A DNA stretch of 64,000 bases from Triatoma infestans (GCA_011037195.1 JAAEAF010014818.1:1-64000), one strand, 5' to 3'. Counted from the stretch's first letter, positions 10,134-20,619 are shown. Numbers and translations: made by a program. The notes: generated by a model not told the origin, from the sequence alone.

Positions 10134-10493
10134 TTAGCTAAACCCCACTGGAAACTTAAAGGCATCCTATTACGTCATCCACCACTCATCCACTTAAGGG
10201 CATTCTCCAACCACCTATTACCTCATTCTAAAATCCTGCTAATCCGACAGGTATTTTCGAGTACAAATCGGATCATCCTTCTCTCCTTTCAAGCATACCG
10301 AAGCTGGAGTGCCGCAAGGCAGCATTCTAGGTCCTATCCTTTACTCGGTATACACTGCAGACATCGCAACATATCCTGATACCATTCTTCCCACCTATGC
10401 AGATGATGCTGCTCTCCTGTCTACCAATAATGATCCCGTAACAGCCCATAGAAATCTACAAACCCATCTCTCCTCCCTAGAAAATCAAAATAG
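10134..10493 (+). pseudogene. Jockey-like LINE, RT core fragment
   Basis: The clear part (10309-10493) reads PQGSILGPILYSVYTAD, then the catalytic YADD box at 10396-10407 inside TYADDAALLS, then TAHRNLQTHLSSLE. These are RT motifs B and C of Jockey-like non-LTR elements. The upstream part needs frame changes to give WKLKGI... SDRYF-like residues found intact in the reverse copy at 12203-12409. There is no start codon context, endonuclease or 3' end. At 10494 the sequence switches to the opposite strand of another copy. Confidence 0.8.
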
Positions 10494-10840
10494 TGGAGTA
10501 GCTACCCAATGGTAACACTCCAAAACTACACAAATCACTAATGACTTTCTTCACTTGAGAGAAGATCACGAGGCCATTGTCTTTTAAGACGTCTAGGAGG
10601 GTTATTAGGAAGTGTTCGGGAGGTGTTGAACTAAAGGAGTTGTTGAGTCTGTAGGTTAATATGGAATTTTCTGTAACGGGTTTGGGAGATTAGAGCAATG
10701 AACGGTATATTAAGATCGGTGTCTATGGTTCGGTTGGAGACGTAAAAAAGAGCGTTTACAATGTTACGGAGGGATTGGAGTCTTTGGAGATTTGAGCGTT
10801 CGATTGAACCCCATAGTTCTATCTCGTACGGCCAGATAGG
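10494..10840 (-). pseudogene. Jockey-like LINE 3' end, reverse
   Basis: Read on the reverse strand from about 10840, it gives the post-RT region LWGSIERSNLQ-like, FYVSNRTIDTDLNIPFIAL, LKRQWPRDLLSS, then the 3' UTR that begins near 10545. It parallels 11470-11757. It joins head to head with the forward RT fragment at 10494. Frameshifts and stops show it is not functional. Confidence 0.75.
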
Positions 10841-11369
10841 CTTTAATTAGATAGGCAGAATCTAAGATGCGCCTCGAAAAAAATATGTTGAATACTTTTC
10901 ATCCAGGGAGTAAAAATGTTTTTAATATCTCGAGGAATAAAAAATTATCGTAGTTCTGTTACCTTCCACAATCAGTCAAATTTTAAGGCTTCTGTAGATC
11001 ATCGAAATATATCAGTTATATAATATAGAATATGAATCACTAACTTTCGGGGAGTGGGGGTATATCAATAAAACAATAAATTATATAACAGTATGTCAAA
11101 CTTTTACCCTTAAACTTTTAACCCTTTTACAGGGAAAATCTCTTAAGTCTTTTCCTTCCATACTGAATTATAAAGATCCATAACATTTCCACAGGATCTT
11201 GCAAAGTGCTTTGAGAAACATTTCCAGTATGGTTACAGCAGTGATTCTGACGTATTTACTTCTCAATTTATCAGCATAAATTGTAGGCACTACCCTCAAT
11301 TATTTATACAAATATCTGCAGTAAAATATTAAAGATTATCTAGATTACATTATATCTAAATAAAACTTC
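10841..11369. other. No gene seen
   Basis: AT-rich, no recognised feature. Confidence 0.45.
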
Positions 11370-12410
11370 TTTTTTTTTTAATCTTTATTTTTATGCTACA
11401 ATCAGCGCGATAGCGCTATAAGAAACAATTATACAAAGAACATAAACACAAAATGAGTGGAGAAGCTACCCAATGGTAACACTCCAAAACTACACAAAAT
11501 CACTATTGACTCTCTTCACTTGACAGGAGATCACGAGGCCATTGTCTTTTAAGACGTCTAGAAGGGTTATTAGGAAGTGTTCGGGAAGACAGGTGTTGAA
11601 CAAAAGGATTTATGTGAGTCTTTAGATTAATATGGAATTGCCTGTAAGGGGTTTGGGCGACTTGAGCAATGAATGGTATATTAAGATCGGTGTCTATGGT
11701 TCGCTTGGAGACGTAAAAAGGAGGGTTTACAATGTTAAGGAGGATTCTGGATTGTAGGGATTGGAGGACACATGGGAAAATCTAAGGCTGGTGATGATGT
11801 TGAAGAGATGTAGACTTCGTTTTGGAACTTTTAATGGCCCCTCAGAAATTGCGAAATTATACGAATTATACTTGGTATTAGACTTTTCACTTTTTATGCC
11901 TAGAAAATCAACATTTGAGTGTTCTGGGAATGCTGGTGGTCCTGCTTCATTCAAATACAAAATTTTATTAAATTTAGCTTCTCTCACCAATGTAGTAAAA
12001 TTGAACCCAATTTAACATTTATAAGAACTCAATTATTTTTAAATTCGGATTTTCTAGGAAGGAGAGATGGATTTGTAGATTTCTATGGGCTGTTACGGAT
12101 AATTATTGGTAGACAGGATAGCAGTATCATCTGCATAAGTGGGAAGGATGGTATCAGAATGTGTTGTGCTGTCTGCAGTGTATACTGAGTAAAGGATAGA
12201 ACCTAGATTGTTGCCTTGCGGCACTCCAGCTCGGTATGCTTGAAAGGAGAGAAGGATGATCCTATTTGTACTTGAAAATACCTGTCGGATAAGTAGGATT
12301 TTAGGATGAGGTAGGTGGTTGGAAGGATGCCCTTAAGTTTCCAGAGCAGCCCGGGGTGCCATACTCGATCGAAAGCCTGCTTCACATGAGGAAAGCCCCC
12401 AAACATCACT
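11370..12410 (-). pseudogene. Jockey-like LINE, reverse, with poly(A) end and repeat E insert
   Basis: On the reverse strand 12410-12203 reads KQAFDRVWHPGLLWKLKGIL and YLSDRYFQVQIGSSFSPFKH (RT motif A region). After a frame change come a QGSILYSVYTAD-like block and YADDTAILS (about 12130-12155). Repeat E then occupies 12036-11766. Coding resumes with RILLNIVNPPFYVSKRTIDT, KRQWPRDLLSSEES and a stop. The 3' UTR has AATAAAG and ends in an A run (T run at 11369-11379 on the plus strand). Part of the normal region between the RT and the tail is missing. This is a dead, 5'-truncated copy. Confidence 0.85.
11766..12036 (-). repeat. Repeat E, copy 2
   Basis: Near-identical inverted copy of 5931-6202. 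It sits inside the reverse Jockey-like LINE. No clear target duplication is visible. Confidence 0.75.
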
Positions 12411-12924
12411 CCTTCTTAAATAAAACTTAAATTCTAGTTCTGGATGACAAGATTGACTTCCTTCCTCTTGAGTAGCTATAAGAGAAGTTTTAAATTCTTA
12501 ACACTTTTATTTAATCAATGGAATTTTTCCCTTAGCTTGCCAATAAATATTTTTGTCGTAACAATACCTAAAATGTAGAAAATATATGTTTCTTAACTTA
12601 GGATGATTTTGAAATTACCAAATTTGCTAAAGTGTTTGTTTTGCAACGATAGATATCATTAAAAGAATATTCTTGTGTTTAGCATGATATTATGTCTAAA
12701 GATCATTTTCCTTCTGTAATTTCTTTTAGAAGCATGTGAAAATAGAAACTAAGTTAAGATATATTTATTATTTACATTCTCCACCTCAGTCATCCATCTT
12801 ATAGCGCCTAATTACAGGTTGTAGCGACTGCAAAACAAAAATTTGATTAATAATTTGAGAAATGATAATAATAAAAGCTATTTAAAGACAAGAATTATAA
12901 TAAATCATTAATGTTAACGAACTG
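12411..12924. other. No gene seen
   Basis: AT-rich, no recognised feature. Confidence 0.45.
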
Positions 12925-13860
12925 ACCAAGTGCAATTAATCGCTCTCCAGGATAAATCCAGACCCTGTGGTAATGAATATTTACAAGTTATTACATCAGC
13001 TAAGCGCTAGTGGGGCAGCGAGTGGCGTTCGCCTGGATGTCGGGCCACATTGGTGTGTCCGGCAACGAACGGATAAAAAATGGTAGCCATACTTGCTGCC
13101 TCTACACAAGCAAATGATGCCAATCTGTTTGTCCCACTGACATACAGGTATATGTGAAAAATACTATTAATAGAAAATTACAACGCCAGTGGGACAGAAC
13201 AAATGAAAAGCTTAAAGATTTTAAACCATGTGTGCGATGTACTTTAGCCGAGGAGAATTACCTGCGGCATGATTCAGTAATACTGACGAGGGTAAGGATT
13301 GGTCATACCAGCGCCCGCTCTATGGGCGGGCAAACCGGGACATTTGTCCGGGACGCCATTTTGGCTGTAAGTCTGAGTAAAATATTGATGTGTTAAATAC
13401 TCAATTAATAGAAAATTTTACATATGGATTATTTCGTTTGTTAAAAATTTATAGTGCGTAGCGTATTTATATTGTTTATGTCTGTCTAAAATCTAAAAAT
13501 ATTTACACTATTATTGAAAAATTAACGCAGAATTTGTAAAGGACGATGCTTGAACCTGTTTGAACATGCATATATACTTGCTTAAAAAAATATATGTATA
13601 TTCTTAAGGGGCGGAAATTTGTCTTTTTGTCCGGGGCGACATATCCGCTAAATCGGGTGCTGGTCATACTCGTGTGACACGTGGGCTCCTTCTTATTAGG
13701 GAAAGAAGACCTCGATGTCGGGAATGATTAACGGTGAATCATGTACTGAAAGGGTTTCAGGCACTGCGTGCCCAGAGGGAGAGAGAGCAGGCCTACCACA
13801 TGACAAGCGCGCTATTCTTCAGGAGGGTTCGCCTTACATTGGGTGGCTAACTGCTTTCTT
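12925..13860 (+). pseudogene. LINE RNase H domain and C-terminus, split by a MITE
   Basis: With frame changes the sequence gives INPDPVVMNIYKLLHQLS, then AFAWMSGHIGVSGNERI (the SGH..GNE signature of LINE RNase H), KNTINRKLQRQWDRTNEKLK, ILTRVRIGHT and, after the insert at 13309-13661, GHTRVTRGLLLIRERRPRC. RNase H removes the RNA strand during retrotransposition in I- and R1-group LINEs. The domain begins without an RT in front of it, has stops and is interrupted by a 353-bp element, so it is a relic. A related but different RNase H relic is at 41155-41735. Confidence 0.75.
13309..13661. mobile_element. hAT-like MITE, 353 bp, 8-bp TSD
   Basis: Bounded by GGTCATAC at 13301-13308 and 13662-13669. 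The left end CAGCGCCCGCTCTA matches the reversed right end AGCACCCGATTTA, lacking one terminal C. Both ends continue into related subterminal DNA with CCGGGACATTTGTCCGGGAC and TTTGTCCGGGGCGAC. An 8-bp duplication with CAG-type ends is typical of hAT elements. There is no transposase; the inner part is AT-rich. Confidence 0.75.
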
Positions 13861-14009
13861 GAAAGAAACAAATGACTTTACAAAAATCTAAGTTAGTTGT
13901 TTGGTTAAGCAAACGTGGGTGAAGGAATGTCAAGTACTTCACCCACTAAGGTTAGTCACTTTAAACGGAGAAAAGGAATATCGAGAACTTTCCCCTTGTG
14001 TGAGTGTTT

Positions 14010-14060
14010 AGTGTGAATGTATTTATTAGCTTGAATTTATTTATTAGAGTAAATGTATTT
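14010..14060 (+). repeat. 18-bp tandem repeat, left block
   Basis: Units GTGAATGTATTTATTAGC, TTGAATTTATTTATTAGA and GTAAATGTATTTATTCCA follow each other. The same unit reappears at 14575-14640. Confidence 0.65.
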
Positions 14061-14068
14061 ATTCCATA

Positions 14069-14311
14069 ACTTCAGTCCTCACCAACTGGGTCTTATAGGA
14101 ATCACGATTGATCCCAAATGTGCGTGCCCACCTGATGCAAAAATTGATGCGGAACACACTTAGCATCATGGGAAACACTCCAATGGAAGAAACAAGACTA
14201 TGGGGCTCCATAGTTGAAGCGGGATGCACACTACCTCCGAACCTAAATTCTATTTTAAATAACCACAAAACAAACTTAGAACTATGTAACTCCATGAAGA
14301 AGATAATATAG
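14069..14311 (+). CDS. Unrecognised open frame between split 18-bp repeats
   Basis: The frame is open from about 14069 to the stop at 14311 without a good ATG at its start; the first in-frame ATGs are internal. It encodes a residue mix that looks coding (NTLSIMGNTPMEETRLWGS, then EAGCTLPPNL). The opposite strand is also open over 78 codons, so coding direction is uncertain. I recognise no domain. Its place between two blocks of the same 18-bp repeat suggests insertion of an element into the array, or an ancient fragment of a larger gene. Treat as a hypothetical remnant. Confidence 0.25.
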
Positions 14312-14574
14312 ATCTGTAAATAAGCCTACAATATATACAAATAGTCAAAAATAAATAAACAATAGACACATATAAATATAAACTGGTAAAATATAAATGT
14401 CAATTAATAAATAATTCCAAACAAAATACACACATTATTTCCAAATAATAATAAACAATAAATAATTACAAAGAAAATGAACAAATACAGCAGAGCAGCA
14501 CACATTCAGACAATACATTCTGCTGTTTGGCGATCTGCAAAGTATAGGAAGCCATAATAAAAATATATTTACTG
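14312..14574. other. AT-rich spacer
   Basis: AT-rich with AATAAATA-type words; no feature beyond low complexity. Confidence 0.4.
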
Positions 14575-14640
14575 AAGTGAATGTATTTATTGGCGTGAAT
14601 GTATTTATTAGAGGAACGGCTTTATTAGCGAGAATGTTAG
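14575..14640 (+). repeat. 18-bp tandem repeat, right block
   Basis: AGTGAATGTATTTATTGG, CGTGAATGTATTTATTAG and AGGAACGGCTTTATTAGC continue the unit seen at 14010-14060. Confidence 0.6.
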
Positions 14641-15035
14641 CATGTATGTTAAGTTTAGGTTTTTCATAGGGGTTGAAAGAAATTTTATAAAAGTATTTCA
14701 GATCATTTTAGGATTAATTTCCTTGTGGTGGGCAAGAACATTTGTTAAAAGTACTGCACACCCTAGACATTTTGTACAGTAAAATAGCCTCCTTAGAATA
14801 AGTCATAAAATCAAAAGATATTAATATAAGTAAATGTAGTACGAAATAAGTCAATAACATGTACGTATATAATGTAGTACGTACAGCGAAAGTTACTTTT
14901 AGTTTTGCGCACTTGGTAGTTAAATAAAGTTTTAAGTAGGATAAGGAATGGCACGAAACAATATTCCCCATTCCTTCTCGTCGACTAGATCGATGAATTA
15001 AGAGGGGATATATGGAAAGATATTCGACTACCTGA
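14641..15035. other. No gene seen
   Basis: A 109-codon reverse frame (14714-15043) has no recognisable domain and is rich in AT-driven residues. Confidence 0.35.
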
Positions 15036-15300
15036 GGCTCCACCCTACCTTACTGGGCAAGGCTCTCTGGGTGGATGCCATTAGGATAACATGTACCATT
15101 CCGGCTCGTGTGGTCCTGGTTCGAAAAAGAAAACTAACTGAGGAGCGCTAATAACCATAGTTGTCGATGCGCAAAAAACAAAAACAAAAAATAATAATAA
15201 TAACCCGCTAGTGGCCTGCGATGTCAAGTAAAAAAAGTAATCTAGAGAGAGAGAAAAAAATAATATTAAAATAAAAAATAAAAAAATTATAAAAAGGAAA
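15036..15300 (+). repeat. SINE-like fragment and simple repeats
   Basis: CGCTAATAACCATAGTTGTCGATGCGC at 15146-15172 resembles the tail of SINE-3 (CATCAATAACCATAGATGTTGACGCGCC at 43043). It is followed by A-rich and AATAAT runs (15173-15205) and GAGA/AATAAAA runs to 15300. Confidence 0.45.
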
Positions 15301-16184
15301 ATATCAGAGACCATTCATAATTAGAATGAAGAAAAGAATATATATAATTGGACTTCACATTCACTATAGAACACTTTAATTCCCTACAAGTATTCTTAAT
15401 GAAATCCGGAGCAGTGTACATGAAACCTGAGCAAGTTCTTCTCTAGTTTCAAGGGAGGCCTTTTCGAAAGTATTTTATTAATAAATTCTTAATTAAAATA
15501 CTGTGTTCATAAGACTAAAACAAAAACAAACAGACTAAAACAGCTTCATGCTTGAGAGCACTTTGATTGACTAGATAAAAATATTCTACGGCGACTTCAT
15601 CAAATATGTATGTGTCTGTGTGTATGGGTGACATTAAACGGAATTTTACATGAAGTAAGGCAATAATAACAAAATGAAGACTAAATAAGATAAAACATTT
15701 GATAATATTGAATTATTAGCTTACTTGGTTGTTTATGAAAGAAAATCCCTTGAATTAAATTGGAAAGAATTGTTTAATTTCTAAGGCTGTAGGCAAGCCT
15801 TTTACTTTGTGTTTCATTTATTTGTTTGTTTTTTCCGACCATAAATTAGTTAATTTTCTAGCCAGTAGTTAATTTTATTCTCTCTGTGGGAACAATGGAA
15901 TTAATATTTCTTTGTAATATTTACAGATGGCATAAAGTTATTATCACAAATTGTATAAGATTGCAAAAGGTATAAAATAAATTAGAGCGCATTAATACAG
16001 GATTATTAAAGCTGTAAATTTTCCAGAATTAAGGTATTTATATTCAGAATATTTGAGAAATTAATGCTCATGAAAAATAGCAGGGCCATTTAGTTCAATA
16101 ATACTGTTAACTGTTTAGGTTATTAACTAAGATGTACGTATATAATATTACTTGTTACGAATATAATACGACATTGTCAACTTT
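15301..16184. other. No gene seen
   Basis: AT-rich, no recognised feature on either strand. Confidence 0.45.
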
Positions 16185-16368
16185 TCGAAGTAGATATTTT
16201 CCACCGGAAATACATGTTTAGAACCCCTAAATACGAAAAAAAAAAAACAATTTCACTGAATGATCTGTATAAGTGCGCGCAAAAAATATCTCAATAACGA
16301 AAAATATCCGGAAGTACAAATTTTATATTTCATTTAGATAGCACTACCGCCATCTAACAGTAAGGTTT
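16185..16368 (+). repeat. Diverged DR1 fragment
   Basis: CCACCGGAAATACATGTTTAG, ATCTCAATAACGAAAAAT, CATTTAGATAGCACTACCG and CATCTAACAGTA occur in DR1 order. Confidence 0.55.
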
Positions 16369-16482
16369 TAGACAAAATCAAATAAACCATAATAATTGCG
16401 AATTACTAATTTAATTTTCTCTCTTATTATAGATTTATTTCATTAGAGACATTTTCCGTGGTAGCCTGCTTCATTTTGTGGT

Positions 16483-16520
16483 CATCGACCGGTTTCGGGC
16501 GTTCGCCCATCTTCAGGATG
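16483..16520 (-). ncRNA. Hammerhead-ribozyme-like motif A3
   Basis: Reverse strand: CATC / CTGAAGA / T / GGGC-GAAC-GCCC / GAAA / ACCGGT / C / GATG. Every paired part is matched. Stem III is a palindrome without a loop, so a dimer would be needed to form it. Confidence 0.7.
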
Positions 16521-16654
16521 CGTTTTTCAGACAGTGTGACAACACAGACTCAAGAGTAACTTAGTTTCACACTAACTGTTACTTTACTAGTTTCACACAA
16601 TTAGTGTGAAACTAAGTTACTCTCGAGTCTGTGTTGTCACACTGTCTGAAAACG

Positions 16655-16692
16655 CATCCTGAAGATGGGCGAACGCCCGAAACCGGTCGATG
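16655..16692 (+). ncRNA. Hammerhead-ribozyme-like motif A4
   Basis: Forward copy identical over the 38-base motif to A3 on the other strand. A transcript through the whole element would pair A3 with A4 as antisense instead of forming a dimer, whereas two transcripts of one strand could dimerise. Confidence 0.7.
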
Positions 16693-16778
16693 ACCACAAA
16701 AAAGCAGGCTACCACGGAAAATGTCTCTGATGCTTTCCAGCTCTGCGGAACCGACCACCACAACAAATTTATTTCATT

Positions 16779-17810
16779 GTTTAAAAATTAATAGCAATAG
16801 ATGTAAATGTAAATATTTTTGATGTCAGACTTAAAGATAAACTAACACTTGTTAAAGTTAAATTATTATACTGTTTTATTAAAGTCAAGCCTTAAATATT
16901 CTACTAAAAGCCTTCAATTTATTCCTTCATAAAATGAGTGGCTAAATCGGCAAATTTCCAGAATTGTAGAAAATCGAATTTTCAAGATTGATAGATAATA
17001 AACATTTTTTTTAACATCAAAATAATATGGCAGTTCATTGTAGAATCTAAAGCAATGTCGTGACAAAGGCAAAAGGCCTTATCATTCATTGTTTCGGATG
17101 GGCATGTTGTCTTGAAAGGAATTGAGATACCGGCACCATAATAAGAAAAGGCGCTAAATGGAACCCTTTTGTGGGATAACGACTAGTCTTTCTGAGAAGA
17201 ACTCAGAAATGAGGTGGTAGTGAAGAGAGCACAGCTCTGGTAAACCCTCCCAAAACGAAACTGGCTAAGACTTGTCTGGACGTCTATGATCATAAAAACT
17301 TGATTGGTTTACCTCACGGGCCATTTTATTATCAGTGGTACTGCATATTTCATTTGATGGAGGAAACTCAATGAACTGCTACGCTATCATTCATAGCAGG
17401 TCTGTAAGCCTGGTTACTTACTAGGTATTGGAGGAAGACCTTAGGACTTTTCCAAATTCTGAAATTTCTTAGGATCTTAATTTGAAAAGAGTGCTGTAGA
17501 GTAAGTTATCACATTCTGGCATGAGGTGGAAGCTCAATAGACCTCTTTTAGTCGCAGTGTGCTGTATCCAAGAGGAAAAACATGGCTAAAGACTGTCAGT
17601 TAGGGGAACTAGTAGTATATGATACATTACATTCAACAAAAGACAAATTTTAAGAAGAAAAAATATTAGAAAAAAACATGCCTTTTAGAAAATTGAAATT
17701 ATGTAAGAAATACAGTCTCAAAACTAAAGGAAATTAAAGTATGAAAACCGAAACTCTATAATATTATTAAAATTTAAAATTGTCTATGTACCAAAGCTTC
17801 TTTGTGTAAT
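16779..17810. other. No gene identified
   Basis: AT-rich to 17050. 17050-17600 has mixed composition, such as CTGGTAAACCCTCCCAAAAC, and looks like old once-coding or UTR sequence, but stops are frequent in all frames. Confidence 0.35.
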
Positions 17811-18119
17811 TTATAAAGCCGGATCAATCCGAACCATAATTTTATCATCAACTGTACCGTTTAGGGTTCCAAAATAAAGTATTTTCTTCATATGTAATTG
17901 AAAATACGAATCGGCTAAGGAAATGAAGTGCATCCTAGATTTCTTACAAATTATACTGTATGGAACACAAATAGATCGTTTCTTGAATATAAGGTTTATA
18001 TTCAAATTATAATGTTCACCTCTCAATTTCATTATTAAACTTCTATCGTTTATGGTATTAGAGATGTTATTGAAATGATCCCTGTAGAGCTTCCCGGTAT
18101 AACATTCTATCTTGGCCAT
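17811..18119 (-). CDS. Unrecognised 102-codon open frame
   Basis: Starts at an ATG in the context AAAATGGCC and ends DPAL then stop. The residue mix looks protein-like: basic and hydrophobic segments with several cysteines (ECYTGKL near the start, RSICVPYSIICKKSRMH in the middle, FGTLNGTVDDKIMV near the end). I see no signal peptide, no membrane segment and no family match from memory. It could be an exon, a retroelement scrap or chance. A reverse LINE RT relic lies just upstream in its reading direction (18240-18620), which favours retroelement debris. Confidence 0.3.
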   Translation of the reverse strand: MAKIECYTGKLYRDHFNNISNTINDRSLIMKLRGEHYNLNINLIFKKRSICVPYSIICKKSRMHFISLADSYFQLHMKKILYFGTLNGTVDDKIMVRIDPAL

Positions 18120-18239
18120 TTTAATTTTTTTTAAATTGCTCTTCCATATTTCATTTCAATTGTATTAACACTAAATAAATTTATTATTGTTCTCTTGTTT
18201 TTTTTTTTTAGTACATTTTTTATTTTCTCTTATTTGTAA

Positions 18240-18620
18240 TTATTTCCGAGGCAATCTGTGCGTCAGTTACAAGGTATCACCATCAATAATTAACACAACA
18301 CTCCTGATGTGAAGGATGAAAGCTAATTCTTCCATTGAGATAATTTTTTTAAGTCCTTATACAAATTATGAAAAGTAAAGGGCTCAAATTTGCACCCCTG
18401 TTGGATCCCCAGACAAAGTATCGAAACGGGAAGAACAACCACCCAATTCCTCGTACTGATAATTTAGTGTGTTATCTATCATACTCTGGAGACTTCTATC
18501 TGCACGCACAAATTTGATAGATAGGCTCAATGAGAAGAGTTTAAAAAGAAAAGAATCGTTCCCATCAACAGAATCGATGGCTGACTTGAAAAAAGTCAAT
18601 GAAGAAACAGTGTAAATCTT
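18240..18620 (-). pseudogene. LINE reverse transcriptase fragment, reverse
   Basis: The frame 18599-18384 contains FFKSAIDSVDGND (RT motif A, with D-x-x-x-A-I-D-S-V-D), LFKLFSLSLSIKFV and RFDTLSGDPTGVQ (motif B, usually GVPQG, here GDPTG with a shift). Further down, after frame changes, LKKIISMEELAFI fits the region before motif C. No catalytic DD box is clear. Clade not determined. Confidence 0.65.
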
Positions 18621-18649
18621 AAATCTTTCATATCACATCATCATAAACC

Positions 18650-18893
18650 AACTAAAATATAAAATAAATTAAATATAATGAAGTCCTCTTTAAAACCCTC
18701 CTTCTCAACACAGTGTACTTGCTTTTCATGTAACCAGACTTTCAGACGATCTTCCAGCGCTAAGCAAAAATTTTTTCACGCTCAGTTGACTCTCCTTTTG
18801 GGTGGTTGGTATGTGCGGGAGGGTATGAGCGCGAGCTCTGGCACCGCCCTGCCGCCCTCAAGGTGTATATGAAAAAAGATTGGTCAATTTTTT
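18650..18893 (+). repeat. Direct repeat F, copy 1
   Basis: About 243 bp, nearly identical to 19684-19919. Runs from ATAAACCAACTAAAATATAA to GTGTATATGAAAAAA. Includes a GC-rich part with GAGCGCGAGCTCTGGC. Confidence 0.85.
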
Positions 18894-19683
18894 TTTTTTT
18901 TTTTAATTATCTTGCAGAACATTCCTCTGTAATTATTAACATTTTCAAACTATCTTTTTTTTTGCTGGGAGAAAACTATTGCGTCGTTAAAATTAACAGA
19001 AACTATTCTACTATTAGAAAAAGCGTTGATTTTAGAAAATAATAGATCATGGAATGATTTGGGTGGTATACTTAGAAAATTCAAAAGTTCAACTAACTTT
19101 TTAGTAAATAATTTTCAAGGTAGCGAAATGGGAGTGGGAAATGGTGTAGTTGGTGATGAAAATGAAATTACAATCTCGCTACTGATCTTAACACAAATTT
19201 ATAATTTGTCTTCGAAGTTTGTGAGGAGAAAAGAATATATAAAGGATAGAGTGACCGATGTTTTTGGATAGAGCGAGAGTGGCGATGTTTTTGATGAACT
19301 AGAATGGTAGCGTGAAGAATGATGTGATTCGCTTGAAGAATGATATGACTAGTTAGAACTTTTCTTGCTTTAATAGCCGACTAGCTAGTGAGGTGGCTCC
19401 TGTTTTCTCTGATTTTTAATAGTACTTTTGGCTGGGAGTGAGTTGACACAATAAACTTCTGAATGCTTGATTAGCTGCATTCTTCTTGGTAGCTGATTTA
19501 GTCTTCTTCAATGTAAACCGTTCAAGGACTTGTTAACTTTCAAAGTTATTCTGACGACATGCTGAAGATCTCAATTTTCCAGCTTTTTATCCTTGTTTTA
19601 CCTACCTCCTCAGTGGGAGCTAGAGGCAGCTTTGTGGGGGGACGCCTGGCTGTCAATTTGCCTATACAGTGCAGTAGGCGCTA
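18894..19683. other. Spacer between direct repeats F
   Basis: About 790 bp. Holds an 81-codon forward frame (19026-19271) of no known family and TGGGAGTGAGTTGACACAAT-like unique DNA. If the flanking repeats are LTRs, this would be the interior of a small TRIM-like element, but I see no primer-binding site or purine tract. Confidence 0.3.
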
Positions 19684-19919
19684 TATAAACCAACTAAAAT
19701 ATAAAATAAATTAAATATAATGAAGTCCTCTTTAAAACCCTCCTTCTCAACACAGTGTACTTGCTTTTCATGTAACCAGACTTTCAGACGGTCTTCCAGC
19801 GCTAAGCGACAAATTTTTCCACGCTCAGTTGACTCTCCTTTTGGGTGGTTGGTATGTGCGGGAGGGTATGAGCGCGAGCTCTGGCACCGCCCTGCCGCCC
19901 TCAAGGTGTATATGAAAAA
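19684..19919 (+). repeat. Direct repeat F, copy 2
   Basis: Second copy of 18650-18893 in the same orientation with few substitutions. Confidence 0.85.
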
Positions 19920-20619
19920 ATTGTAATTCTCAAGTGCCTCTGGAGCGCTTGACAGGACAATTTTTCAAAAATATGAAATTCAGGCTTATGTGGCGAACTT
20001 CTTGAATAGATGATTGATTCCATGATAGTAGGATTTCTGGTTCCACGGTGCGATAAAGGGCATTTCATTAGGTGGATGGAATGTGAGATTTTTCATGAGA
20101 AGCATAAGGCATAACTAAGCTTTAGGGGGGGGGAGGCGGAGAATAGGTTTGATAAGGCTACCCACAAAGAGCAGATTAAGAACAATCTAGTAGGGCCAGT
20201 ACTCTGGAGAAGGAGTTGTTTTCTGGACCGGCTTAATACTGTTTTTGCTATTAGAACTATCAGATGGACAACAAAACAGACTAGAATTGCGCGGACCCGC
20301 AATCATTTTCTAACTCACTGTCCAAAATTCTACGTCGAATAAGTGTTATTTAGGTTTCATTTTAATCACTTCCTGACAAGCCTCAAGCGGTCCTGATCGC
20401 GTGATTTCTTCGACGATTGAAGTCAGTAAAAAAATATTAGAGAATGACCGTGGGACGCGGGACACCGCTTAGGTCTCCATTTATCACTCTGACTCTTGCA
20501 ATTTGAAATTTCAAGAAAATTTACTTATATCCAAAATGTCTAAAAAATAAATCTTAAAAAATAAAGTCATATGATTTTTTTTTTCAATTCTTTCTCAACA
20601 ATTCCTTTTAATGTTGAAA
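19920..20619. other. No gene identified
   Basis: Mixed composition, G-run at 20126-20136. Short frames only. Confidence 0.35.

Larger units (their letters stand above)
16445..16766. mobile_element. HHR-A fold-back element, 12-bp TSD
   Basis: A 322-bp unit with two long inverted arms around a central ~30-base region that includes TTAGTTTCACAC and its complement. The 12-bp duplication ATTTATTTCATT at 16433-16444 and 16767-16778 is perfect. The left arm starts inside the family sequence at AGAGACATTTTCC. The right arm runs further, through CTTTCCAGCTCTGCGGAACC to CCACCACAACAA. Each arm carries an intact hammerhead-like core (16483-16520 reverse, 16655-16692 forward). No protein is encoded, so it would need a helper. 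Read as a non-autonomous Penelope-like unit. Confidence 0.8.
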
